A DNA stretch of 8,944 nucleotides from an uncultured Oscillospiraceae bacterium (GCA_910584605.1 CAJUAW010000115.1:1-8944); one strand, 5' to 3'; shown: positions 1 through 6,812, counted from the first letter of the stretch. Numbers and translations are program-made. The notes: a model not told the origin generated them from the letters alone.

Positions 1-27
1 GAGTTCAGACGTGTGCTCTTCCGATCT
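1..27. other. Illumina read-2 adapter left in the assembly (artefact)
   Basis: These 27 bases are identical, as I know it, to the reverse complement of the Illumina TruSeq read-2 adapter, ending in GCTCTTCCGATCT. In the frame of the downstream recombinase they translate to VQTCALPI, a peptide well known from adapter contamination in protein databases. Genuine sequence starts at about base 27 or 28; the last T could belong to either. The adapter should be trimmed and its translation should not be counted as part of the recombinase. Confidence 0.97.
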
Positions 28-1271
28 TCAATGAGTGGTATGCGAAAGACACCAGCAAGAAAATCCGTGCCGTTATGAAGGTCAAGGGAAACGCTGGGGA
101 ACATTTGACAACCAGCGCTCCCTACGGGTATATGAAGGACCCGGAGGACAGCAAACATTGGATACCCGACCGTGAGGCTGCCGATGTGGTCTATGAAATC
201 GGGCTGTATGTTATGGATGGGTTTGGACCGTCCCAGATAGCACGAAAGCTGCGGGAGCGGAAAATCCTCACTCCTGCCGCTTACTACGAAAGCAAAGGCA
301 TCCCTTGTAATGTAAAAAAGCAGGGTGATCCCTATGGCTGGAACAATACCACGATAGCAGGAATTATGGATCGCTGGCGTGAGTACCTGGGGCATACGGT
401 GAACTTCAAGACCACAAAGAAGTCCTACAAGAGCAAAAAGAAAATTAAAAATCCAGAAAGTGAATGGGTCATCTTTGAGAATACCCATGAACCTATCTGG
501 ACAGAAGCCATTGCCGAGGCTGTAAAGCAGGCGCGGCAGTCACGGCGCCGTCCGACAAAGATGGGAGAAATGGGAATGTTCTCTGGCATGATGTACTGTG
601 CCGATTGTGGCTCGATCCTGTACCAGTGCAGAGCGACCGGCTTCCGAAAGGATCAGGAATACTACATCTGCTCTGGATATCGCAAAGGGAAGCAGGTGTG
701 TGGCACACCACACTCCATCCGAACGGTTATCCTGGAGGAATTGATCCTTCAAAATCTGCGGGAGATCGTGTCCTTCGCCAGAAGCCATGAAAACCGTTTC
801 GTTCAAATGGTCATGGATATGGATGTAAAGGAACGCAATAAAGGTCTTGCCAAAAAGCGCAAGCTGCTGTCGGAGGGTGAGAAGCGTATTACAGAACTGG
901 ATATGATCTTCAAGCGGTTGTATGAGGACAACATCAGTGGTAAGCTGACAGACGAGCGTTTTCACAAGCTGTCCACCGATTATGAGGCGGAACAGACTGG
1001 TTTGCAGACACAGGCTGCAATACTCCGTGAGGAAATCGAAGAAGTAGAAGGCAAAAGTGCCAATGTTGACAGGTTTCTGTCCGTTGTCCGCCAGTATACC
1101 GATATCCCGGAGCTGACACCTCGTATCCTGCATGAGTTCGTTGAGAAGATCGTCATTCACGCAGCGACCGATCCCCATAGCAAAATCAACCGCAGACAAG
1201 AGGTAGATATCTACTACAAAGGTATCGGGATTTTGGAAATGTCCAAAGTATTTGATAGCAGGCAAAAATGA
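27..1271 (+). CDS. Large serine recombinase, C-terminal part (5' truncated)
   Basis: Site-specific DNA recombinase of the large serine family, which excises and integrates mobile elements such as conjugative transposons. The frame is open from the contig edge, and the first genuine residues, FNEWYAKDTSKKIRAVM, are the end of the resolvase catalytic domain. The Met at 75 is internal, not a start. Numbering from that Met, a recombinase DNA-binding domain runs from about 15 to 160 (PYGY near 16). A zinc ribbon follows, with cysteines 175, 178, 199 and 209, then a charged coiled-coil at about 235-330 and a DUF4368-like tail at about 340-390. The catalytic serine and roughly the first 140 residues are missing because of the contig end, not a mutation. 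Relatives are usually about 540-560 residues. GC content is visibly lower than in the downstream genes, as expected of a mobile element. Tn4451/TnpX-like elements are the nearest comparison, but the exact type cannot be told. Confidence 0.93.
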   Translation, partial: FNEWYAKDTSKKIRAVMKVKGNAGEHLTTSAPYGYMKDPEDSKHWIPDREAADVVYEIGLYVMDGFGPSQIARKLRERKILTPAAYYESKGIPCNVKKQGDPYGWNNTTIAGIMDRWREYLGHTVNFKTTKKSYKSKKKIKNPESEWVIFENTHEPIWTEAIAEAVKQARQSRRRPTKMGEMGMFSGMMYCADCGSILYQCRATGFRKDQEYYICSGYRKGKQVCGTPHSIRTVILEELILQNLREIVSFARSHENRFVQMVMDMDVKERNKGLAKKRKLLSEGEKRITELDMIFKRLYEDNISGKLTDERFHKLSTDYEAEQTGLQTQAAILREEIEEVEGKSANVDRFLSVVRQYTDIPELTPRILHEFVEKIVIHAATDPHSKINRRQEVDIYYKGIGILEMSKVFDSRQK

Positions 1272-1273
1272 AA

Positions 1274-1303
1274 GAAACGGCATAGCCGAAGCTATACCGT
1301 TTC
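1274..1303 (-). terminator. Rho-independent terminator of the chemoreceptor gene, possibly bidirectional
   Basis: Two 13-base arms (1274-1286 and 1291-1303) enclose a four-base loop. Read on the minus strand, the RNA forms a GAAACGG...-type stem with one G-U pair and a C(UUCG)G tetraloop, followed by the U-rich tail UUUCAUUUUU. On the plus strand the same stem has a C-A mismatch and only a weak tail (TCTCTC). It therefore best terminates the chemoreceptor transcript coming from the right, and may also stop the recombinase transcript. It starts two bases after the recombinase stop codon. Confidence 0.75.
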
Positions 1304-1367
1304 TCTCTCGCCTTAGAATGTTTTCTTAACTGGACACACCCGAGGGCGGATCTCTTTTCTCATTGGT

Positions 1368-3332
1368 TCAGTCTCGGGCCAGGGTAAAGCGGCCCACCAG
1401 CTGCTTCAGACTGGAGGCCTCTGCGGAGAGCTCCTCGCTGGCGGCGGCACTCTCCTGGGCGGTGGCGCTGTTGGTCTGCACCACGGCGGAGATCTGGTCC
1501 ACCCCCTCGGTCACCTGGGCGATGGCGGCGGTCTGGCTCTCCACCGCCTCCACCATCTCGGACATCTTCGAGGTCACATGGCCGGCGCTGATACTGGTCT
1601 GCTCCAGCGCCTCGGTGACCTGCGCGGCGGCCTGAGTGCCCTCGTTGACGGCGGCGATTGAGTTCTCGATCAGCCCCTTGGTGGCCTTGGCCGCCTCATC
1701 CGACTTGGAGGCCAGATTGCGCACCTCGTCGGCCACCACCGCAAAGCCCTTGCCTGCGGCTCCCACCCGGGCGGCCTCCACTGCGGCGTTCAGGGCCAGG
1801 ATGTTGGTCTGGAACGCGATGTCCTCAATGGCGGCAATGATCTTCGAAATTTCCTGGGAGGATACGGAGATCTTCTCCATGGCAGTGTTCAGGTCCTTCA
1901 CATACTCCATGCTGACCCCCAGCTGGCCCCCGGCCTGGTTGACATACTGCCCCGCCTCCTCCACGGCGGTCACCGTCTTCTGGGCACTGGCGGAGATGTC
2001 CGTAATGGTGGCCGCCAGCTCCTCCACCGCGCTGGCCTGCTCCATGGAACCCTGGCTCAGGGTCTGCGCCCCCACGGAGACCTGGCTGCTGGCGGAGGAC
2101 ACCTGTCCGGCGGAGGAGTCGATCTGCCGGATGGTATTGCTCAGCGACACCTTCAAGGTACGCATGGACTGCAGGATCTTCTGATACCGGCCCACATAGG
2201 CATCCCGGTGGGGGGACTGGATATCAAAGTTCTGGTTGGCCATCTCGCTGAGGAGATAGCCGATATCGTTGATGATCAGGTTTAGGCCCTTCACCATCTC
2301 CGCGGTGGAACGGGTCAGCTCCGCCGTCTCGTCCTCACCGGTAGCCTGGGGCACGGGGGACTCCAGGTCTCCCTCCACCAGCAGCTTCATCCGCTCCGCG
2401 CAGGCCCGCATGGGGATGCTGATGTTGCCGGACAGCTTAACCGCCACCACGATGGAGGCCAGGATGGAGACGACGATCACCGCGATGTTGATGGCGATGC
2501 CCACATATGTATCCGCCAAAAAGTTGATCTTCGGCGAGGCGACGGCCACGCTCCAGCCGTCGGTGCCGCCCACCGGGGCATAGGCCAAGAAACGGGGGCC
2601 GTCCTCCGCCTGGATCGTGCCGAAGCCGTTCTCCCCTCTGCGCATGGCCTCATGCAGGGCGGCCCGGCTCTTCAGGGACTTGTCGCTCTGGGCCTCCTGC
2701 TCAATGTTCTGGGTCGTGATGGTATCCAGGGTGATATCGGCAATGGTATCGCCGTTTTTGTTGATCATGTAGGCCCGGCTGTTCTCCCCCAGCTTGATGG
2801 AGGAGACGATATTGTTGAGGAAGGTCTCCGGTGGCACAAAGTAGACCACCCCTGCGATCTTGCCCTGGCCGGAATAGAGGGGGGCGGCCACCATGATGGA
2901 CAGCTCGCCGGTAATCTTGCTGACCAGCGGCTCGGAGACATAGACATTCCCCTGCATCGCCTGCTGGACATACTCCCGGTCGGAGTAGTCATTGCCGTCG
3001 AAGATGCTGATGCCGTCCGCGCCGATGACGTTCCCCCGCTGGAAGCCGTGGAGCTGGATGCGCTCGTCGATAATGGCCCGCTTTTCCTCCAGCGGCGTAA
3101 AGGTGTTCGCCAGCTGGGTGATCCGGCCGGTGTCCATGGCCACATTCTTGTAGGCGGTCAGCTCCTGCTCGATGCGCTCCGCCGCCAAAACCGCAGTTTC
3201 GCTCATCAGCTGATCCACTGTAGCGATGGTGCTTCTGTAATTCAGGGTGATGCTGACGCTCCCTACCAGGACCAGCGCGATCAGCACTGTCGCCATTAAA
3301 CAGACTGTGATCTTTTTCCGGATGCTCTTCAT
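1368..3332 (-). CDS. Methyl-accepting chemotaxis protein (dCACHE-HAMP-MCP)
   Basis: Membrane chemoreceptor that senses an extracellular ligand and controls the CheA kinase through CheW. I place the start at the ATG at 3332 (654 residues), since GAGGTGG lies 5 bases upstream; a GTG at 3362 would add 10 residues but has a poorer site. Transmembrane segment 1 is at about 8-30. An extracellular double-CACHE-like domain spans about 35-270 (note YSDREYVQQA at 116-125). Transmembrane segment 2 is at about 277-299 and a HAMP region at about 300-355. The signalling domain covers about 400-650, with the conserved hairpin tip around 505-541 (IAFQTNILALNAAVEAAR). There is no CheR-binding pentapeptide at the C terminus (it ends FTLARD). 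The gene stands alone, with its own promoter and terminator and no other chemotaxis or flagellar gene in the window. The ligand is unknown. Confidence 0.95.
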   Translation of the reverse strand: MKSIRKKITVCLMATVLIALVLVGSVSITLNYRSTIATVDQLMSETAVLAAERIEQELTAYKNVAMDTGRITQLANTFTPLEEKRAIIDERIQLHGFQRGNVIGADGISIFDGNDYSDREYVQQAMQGNVYVSEPLVSKITGELSIMVAAPLYSGQGKIAGVVYFVPPETFLNNIVSSIKLGENSRAYMINKNGDTIADITLDTITTQNIEQEAQSDKSLKSRAALHEAMRRGENGFGTIQAEDGPRFLAYAPVGGTDGWSVAVASPKINFLADTYVGIAINIAVIVVSILASIVVAVKLSGNISIPMRACAERMKLLVEGDLESPVPQATGEDETAELTRSTAEMVKGLNLIINDIGYLLSEMANQNFDIQSPHRDAYVGRYQKILQSMRTLKVSLSNTIRQIDSSAGQVSSASSQVSVGAQTLSQGSMEQASAVEELAATITDISASAQKTVTAVEEAGQYVNQAGGQLGVSMEYVKDLNTAMEKISVSSQEISKIIAAIEDIAFQTNILALNAAVEAARVGAAGKGFAVVADEVRNLASKSDEAAKATKGLIENSIAAVNEGTQAAAQVTEALEQTSISAGHVTSKMSEMVEAVESQTAAIAQVTEGVDQISAVVQTNSATAQESAAASEELSAEASSLKQLVGRFTLARD

Positions 3333-3337
3333 CTCTT

Positions 3338-3344
3338 CCACCTC
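3338..3344 (-). promoter_or_regulatory. Ribosome-binding site that sets the chemoreceptor start
   Basis: On the minus strand this reads GAGGTGG, five bases before the ATG at 3332. The upstream GTG at 3362 has only a loose AGAGGG about nine bases before it, and that start would add ten acidic residues (VELSIEVEE...) ahead of the usual short basic N terminus KSIRKK and the membrane anchor. The ATG start is therefore preferred. Confidence 0.7.
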
Positions 3345-3389
3345 AATCGATAACTCAACCACAGCGCTCGCCCTCTGCGGTTAAGTACC

Positions 3390-3419
3390 ATTATATGAGG
3401 GAAGCACCCCAGTTGTCAA
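3390..3419 (-). promoter_or_regulatory. Sigma-A promoter of the chemoreceptor gene
   Basis: On the minus strand there is a perfect -35 box TTGACA (3414-3419), an 18-base spacer and a perfect -10 box TATAAT (3390-3395). Transcription would start near 3383, giving a leader of about 50 bases before the ATG at 3332. This is a housekeeping-type promoter, not the flagellar sigma-D type often seen for chemoreceptors. Confidence 0.85.
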
Positions 3420-3466
3420 CGGTTTCCGGCCATTTCGTTCCAGGAGAAAATGCAGGGCTTGCGCGG

Positions 3467-3640
3467 TGAGCTGCACCCCATTGGTTGACAGCAGGGTATG
3501 CCGAATCAAACGTGAGCTGATTTTTACGCCGAACGGGGGTTCAAACAAGAAATACACGCCAGAATTCAAGAAACTGGTGGCAGAAACAATGCAAAACGAA
3601 ACGCTCGGCTATTGCGAACCAGCCCAGCGTTTTGGAGTCC
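3467..3640 (+). pseudogene. Remnant of an IS3-family insertion sequence (left end and start of orfA)
   Basis: From 3544 to 3639 the plus strand encodes NKKYTPEFKKLVAETMQ and then NETLGYCEPAQRFGV. This is the N-terminal helix-turn-helix of an IS3-family OrfA transposase, which binds the element ends. After V at 3639 the similarity stops abruptly and the frame continues as unrelated sequence. No start codon sits at the usual place (AAC AAG AAA where an ATG is expected). Upstream, 3467-3490 begins TGAGCTGCACCCCA, which resembles the terminal inverted repeat of IS3-type elements and probably marks the left end. No right end and no OrfB with its DDE domain are present, so this is an inactive scar. 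It lies between the chemoreceptor promoter and the end of the catabolic operon. The transposase similarity is clear; the inverted-repeat call is an inference. Confidence 0.65.
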
Positions 3641-3687
3641 GCCGCGCATCCTTGACCTTGTCGATTGCCGCTTACATAGATTGTCAT

Positions 3688-3722
3688 CCCCCCTGCAGGT
3701 GTATTTCACACATGCAGGGGGG
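3688..3722 (+). terminator. G/C-rich hairpin with T-tract, terminator-like
   Basis: Two 15-base arms (3688-3702 and 3708-3722), with one mismatch, enclose the loop ATTTC. The right arm runs into 11 consecutive Gs (3717-3727) and then ATTTTT. As a classical terminator it fits the plus strand. On the minus strand, where the operon ends at 3748, the hairpin comes about 25 bases after the stop codon but its tail (GATGACAATC) is not U-rich. It may still mark the operon's 3' end. The poly-G length is prone to sequencing error. Confidence 0.5.
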
Positions 3723-3747
3723 GGGGGATTTTTGTTGCCTCAGAGGC

Positions 3748-4593
3748 TTACTTTTCAATGCCCTTTTTCTTCATCCATGCAGGCAGTTCTTTGCCGTTGT
3801 ACTTGCAGCCGGGGTAGCGGCAGTTGGCACAGTTGCCCTTATTGCCCTGGACGGGAGGCTCTCCCTTGACGTTCTTCTCCAGGAAGTCCACCAGGGCCTT
3901 AACGCCGGCCTCCTCGCCGTCCACGGCCCAGTAGTGGGCGCCCTCATTTCCACCGATGCCGCCGGCGCAGACGACCTTGGCCTCACAGTTAAACATCGCC
4001 TTGATGGCCTCCACCTCGGTGAGGATATCGGCGCTGGACAGACAGTACAGACCGGGATCAGCTCCCATGGAGATGTCAATGTGATTGGCCCCGCCCAGGG
4101 CGCGGCTGGCGGCGGGAACGCTGGGGACCATCTTCTCATAGCCCACGGGGCAAATCCATTTCAGCCCCTTGCTGGTCATGTAGCCGATGAAGTTGGGGAC
4201 GGTGCCGCCATTGAAGCCGGAGGTGATCACCCCCACGTGGCCGTCCTGGTCGAAGGCGTTGGCGCCCTTGATGATGACGGTGTCGGCGTGGTAGTCCTGG
4301 AGGGCCTCGTCGATCTTCTTGTCCACCGGCTGGCCCTTGTAAAACACATTGGGGAAGCTCTTGCGGCTGGAGGGCTCGGTGACACACAGCAGGCCGTCGG
4401 TGCTGCTGCCCACGGTACACAGGCCGGGCTCCACCTCATAGCCCAGCTCCTGGGCGATGAAGGCGTTGGTAGTGCCGCCGGCCAGCAGCACGTAGGCGTC
4501 CTTCCAGGCCCTTTGGAACTCAGGGGTCTGAATGACCGCCTTGGCGATCAGGCGGCGGGCCTCAGCGGGGGTCAAAACAAAGGTAGCTTTCAT
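3748..4593 (-). CDS. Conserved protein of unknown function with a Cys-rich C-terminal tail
   Basis: I do not recognise this 281-residue protein. It has no signal peptide or membrane segment and is probably cytoplasmic. Several glycine-rich loops suggest an alpha/beta nucleotide- or phosphate-binding fold: LAGGTTNAF at 37-45, GFNGGT at 126-131, and VCAGGIGGNEGAH at 208-220. The GGTT loop recalls the phosphate-binding loop of DeoR/ISOCOT-type folds, but this is a weak resemblance only. The tail carries C-x2-C-x4-C (Cys 255, 258, 263), possibly a metal site, before a basic end (AWMKKKG). It is the last gene of the operon, 60 bases after the FAH-family gene; a GGAG lies 8 bases before the ATG. 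Its position suggests a role in the same pathway, but no reaction can be assigned. Confidence 0.8.
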   Translation of the reverse strand: MKATFVLTPAEARRLIAKAVIQTPEFQRAWKDAYVLLAGGTTNAFIAQELGYEVEPGLCTVGSSTDGLLCVTEPSSRKSFPNVFYKGQPVDKKIDEALQDYHADTVIIKGANAFDQDGHVGVITSGFNGGTVPNFIGYMTSKGLKWICPVGYEKMVPSVPAASRALGGANHIDISMGADPGLYCLSSADILTEVEAIKAMFNCEAKVVCAGGIGGNEGAHYWAVDGEEAGVKALVDFLEKNVKGEPPVQGNKGNCANCRYPGCKYNGKELPAWMKKKGIEK

Positions 4594-4623
4594 GATAATC
4601 GCTCCATTCTAAACTTTTTTGTC

Positions 4624-4648
4624 ATTCCCGCCCCGCTGGGGCGGGAAT
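4624..4648 (-). other. Perfect intercistronic hairpin
   Basis: An 11-base perfect inverted repeat (ATTCCCGCCCC at 4624-4634 and its complement at 4638-4648) with loop GCT lies 5 bases after the FAH-family stop codon. On the minus strand it is followed by an A-rich run, not a U-tract, so it is not a standard terminator. It could stabilise or process the mRNA between the last two genes, lowering or separating expression of the unknown gene. This is the only sizeable gap in the operon. Confidence 0.6.
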
Positions 4649-4653
4649 CTGTG

Positions 4654-5580
4654 TTACTCCTTCTCAGGGTGCTTCTTCAAGTCAACCACGGGGTTGAGCA
4701 GAGGCCGCATCTCAAAGCCGTCGGGGCCGACAATGCGGCACTCGGCCATGTCGCAGTCCTGGATGTGGAAGGCCCGGGGGGTGCCGGTGGACAGGATATC
4801 CCCTGCGTACCAGCCCTGGATGCTGCTGTGGAGGGAGACCAGCCGGGCAGGACGGTGGGTCATGTTGGCCACCACGTTCCTGGCATAGATCTGGCCATTG
4901 TGAACCGACTGGACCTCCAGCTTCAGCACGTCGGGCACCTCGTCGGGGGTGACCAGCTCAGGACCGAAGGAGAAAAACGTGGGGAAGTTTTTCACGATAC
5001 ACAGATACCGGGGGTTGCCGCTTACGAAGTCGTTGCCCTTGAGGATGGACTCCTCGGTCATATCCAGGATGGTGGTGTAGCCCACAATGGCGTCCTGCCA
5101 GTTCTCCTCAGACACGTCCCGGCAGTCCTTGCCCATAATGACGCCCAGCTCCGCCTCGGCGGTGGTCTTCTGGGCCTCCTTCAGGGCGGGCAGCTTAACC
5201 TCATCGCCGGGACCGATGAGGGTATCGGCCATTTTAAAGAAGCTGCCGGGGAAACCGGTGGGAGCGGCGGAGCCGATATCCCCAGCGTGGTCCACGTAGT
5301 TCAGACCAATGCCGAAGATGCGCTTGGGGCTGCGATACAGGGGAGCGTAGACCACTTCCTCCTGGGGAACCAGGCCAGGCAGATTGTCCAGCTCAGCCTT
5401 GCCGCCGTTGTTGTACCAGGCGGTGAGGCCGGGGACCTCACCGGCCTGGATGAGGGACAGCATATCGGTGCTCCAGGCGGCGCCCTTGGCGGCGTTGAGG
5501 GCGGCGATGGGGAACACTCCTTTGGGCGTGACGATTCCGGCGATTTCCCTGCCGTTCTTTTTTATGGTAGCCAGACGCAT
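4654..5580 (-). CDS. Fumarylacetoacetate hydrolase (FAH) family protein
   Basis: Metal-dependent enzyme of the FAH fold, which cleaves C-C bonds of beta-diketo acids or decarboxylates or isomerises 2-oxo acids in aromatic and sugar-acid breakdown. The 308 residues comprise an N-terminal domain (about 1-80) and the catalytic domain (about 87-295). Visible motifs are GLNYVDHAGD at 92-101, GSFFKMADTLIGPGDEV at 112-128 with the usual Lys116, AEAELGVIMGK at 141-151, GYTTILDMTEES at 167-178 and GDILSTGTPRAF at 260-271. Glu142, Glu144 and Asp173 match the family's Mg/Mn ligands. Departures from the common pattern are LD for ND before the third ligand, Glu for the following Arg, and GTPRAF for GTPxGV, so the substrate may be unusual. 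The start has AGGAGG 6-8 bases upstream, and the gap to the aminotransferase is only 18 bases, implying coexpression. True fumarylacetoacetate hydrolases are longer (about 420 residues); this is the short bacterial form. Confidence 0.92.
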   Translation of the reverse strand: MRLATIKKNGREIAGIVTPKGVFPIAALNAAKGAAWSTDMLSLIQAGEVPGLTAWYNNGGKAELDNLPGLVPQEEVVYAPLYRSPKRIFGIGLNYVDHAGDIGSAAPTGFPGSFFKMADTLIGPGDEVKLPALKEAQKTTAEAELGVIMGKDCRDVSEENWQDAIVGYTTILDMTEESILKGNDFVSGNPRYLCIVKNFPTFFSFGPELVTPDEVPDVLKLEVQSVHNGQIYARNVVANMTHRPARLVSLHSSIQGWYAGDILSTGTPRAFHIQDCDMAECRIVGPDGFEMRPLLNPVVDLKKHPEKE

Positions 5581-5598
5581 AATAAAACCTCCTAAAAT

Positions 5599-6774
5599 TT
5601 ATGAGTTCAGTGCTTCTACTGCTTTGCGGAGCTGTTCACAGCCCGCGGCCACATTTTCATAGCTGTTGGCAAAGGACATCCGCAGATAGCCCTCGCCGCC
5701 AGGGCCAAACACGTCGCCGGGCACCAGGGCGATTTTGGCCTCCTCCAGCAGGAAAGCGGACAGATCAGAGGATTTCATCTTCAAGGACTTGCAGTTGATG
5801 AAGATATAGAACGCGCCCTTGGGGCATTCACAGTGCAGGCCGGGGATCTCATTGATGGCCTTGACGGCGTAGTCCCGGCGGCGCTGGTACTCCTTCACCA
5901 TCTCCTTCACCTCGTCCCCCTCCTCGTTGAGGGCGGCGATGGCCGCCGCCTGAACGAAGCTGGGGGCGCAGGTGGTGTTGTGCTGATGGAACTTGTTCAT
6001 GGCCAAGATATATTCCTCAGGAGCGGCCACATAGCCCAGCCGCCAGCCGTCCATGGCGTAGGCCTTAGACATGCCGTTCATGGTGAAGGTGCGCTCCTTC
6101 ATCCCAGGCAGAGAGGCGATGCTGATGTGCTTGGCCCCGTCGTAGACCAGCCGCTCGTAGACCTCGTCGGAGATGACCATCAGGTCGTTTTGCACCGCAA
6201 TCTCAGACAGCTCCCTGAGTACGTCCTCAGACAGCACGCCCCCGGTAGGGTTATTGGGGGTGATGATGACAATGGCCCGGGTTTTCGGGGTGATCTTGGC
6301 CTTGACCTCCTCCAGGTCCATCTGGAAGCCGGTCTCCTCAGTCAGCCCGTACGCAACGGCCTTGGCCCCCAGCAGGTTGGGCACGTTGATATAGTTGAGC
6401 CACACCGGGTCGGGGACTAGAATCTCGTCTCCCTCCTCCAGAATGGTGGCCAGGACGGCGAACACCGCCTCGGACAGACCTACAGTGACCAGCACCTCGG
6501 ACGCCTTATAGTCAACATGGTTCTCCCGCTTCAGCTTGTCCGCAATGGCCTGGCGCAGCTCCATCAGGCCGAAGTTGGAGGTGTAGTGGACCTTCCCCTC
6601 GGCCAGGGCCCGCTCCGCCGCCCGTTTGATGTACTCCGGGGTGTCGAAGTCGGGCCGTCCGATCTCAAAGTGGAGCACTCGCTCCCCTGCCCGCTCCATT
6701 TCCAGCGCCTTCTCGTTGACCTTGCGGATGCCGGACGGCGCCATCCGGTTCATCCGCGCCGCAATTTTTGCCAT
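5599..6774 (-). CDS. Class I/II PLP-dependent aminotransferase (aspartate aminotransferase-like)
   Basis: Cytoplasmic fold-type I transaminase of 391 residues that moves an amino group between an amino acid and a 2-oxo acid. Numbered from the ATG at 6774, it has GRPDFDTP at 39-46, TPNNPTGG at 172-179 (Asn175 contacts the cofactor) and SDEVYERLVYDG at 202-213 (Asp203 and Tyr206 bind the pyridine ring). SKAYAMDGWRLGY at 236-248 carries the Schiff-base Lys237 and phosphate-binding Arg245, and YLRMSFA at 363-369 carries the carboxylate-binding Arg365. All key residues are intact, so it should be active. The ATG at 6801 would add nine residues but lacks a ribosome-binding site, whereas AGAGGAG lies 8 bases before 6774. 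It sits 38 bases after the SDR gene and 18 before the FAH-family gene. Annotation pipelines would probably call it an aspartate or aromatic aminotransferase; the real amino donor is unknown. Confidence 0.95.
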   Translation of the reverse strand: MAKIAARMNRMAPSGIRKVNEKALEMERAGERVLHFEIGRPDFDTPEYIKRAAERALAEGKVHYTSNFGLMELRQAIADKLKRENHVDYKASEVLVTVGLSEAVFAVLATILEEGDEILVPDPVWLNYINVPNLLGAKAVAYGLTEETGFQMDLEEVKAKITPKTRAIVIITPNNPTGGVLSEDVLRELSEIAVQNDLMVISDEVYERLVYDGAKHISIASLPGMKERTFTMNGMSKAYAMDGWRLGYVAAPEEYILAMNKFHQHNTTCAPSFVQAAAIAALNEEGDEVKEMVKEYQRRRDYAVKAINEIPGLHCECPKGAFYIFINCKSLKMKSSDLSAFLLEEAKIALVPGDVFGPGGEGYLRMSFANSYENVAAGCEQLRKAVEALNS

Positions 6775-6782
6775 CGTTCTGT

Positions 6783-6789
6783 CTCCTCT
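6783..6789 (-). promoter_or_regulatory. Ribosome-binding site that sets the aminotransferase start
   Basis: On the minus strand this reads AGAGGAG, eight bases before the ATG at 6774. The longer start at 6801 is preceded by an AT-rich stretch (GTTTATAGAA) with no Shine-Dalgarno match, and its extra residues MCQMRGDRT do not resemble an aminotransferase N terminus. Confidence 0.8.
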
Positions 6790-6812
6790 CATTTGGCACA
6801 TTTTCTATAAAC

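Noticed and set aside
540..1283. 247-residue open frame on the minus strand
   Set aside because: It is antisense to the recombinase zinc-ribbon and coiled-coil region, whose family motifs are unmistakable. It shows no recognisable domain or ribosome-binding site.
3381..3569. 62-residue open frame on the minus strand upstream of the chemoreceptor
   Set aside because: It overlaps the chemoreceptor promoter and the IS scar and has no convincing ribosome-binding site or family resemblance, so it is probably chance.
3466..5595. 709-residue open frame on the plus strand
   Set aside because: Apart from the short IS3 OrfA fragment at its start, it is antisense to two well-supported minus-strand genes. 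Its translation is low-complexity (rich in G, A, V, L, H), as expected from the opposite strand of GC-rich codons.
6799..6801. Upstream ATG as aminotransferase start
   Set aside because: No Shine-Dalgarno sequence precedes it, while AGAGGAG sits correctly before the ATG at 6774, where the family N terminus begins.
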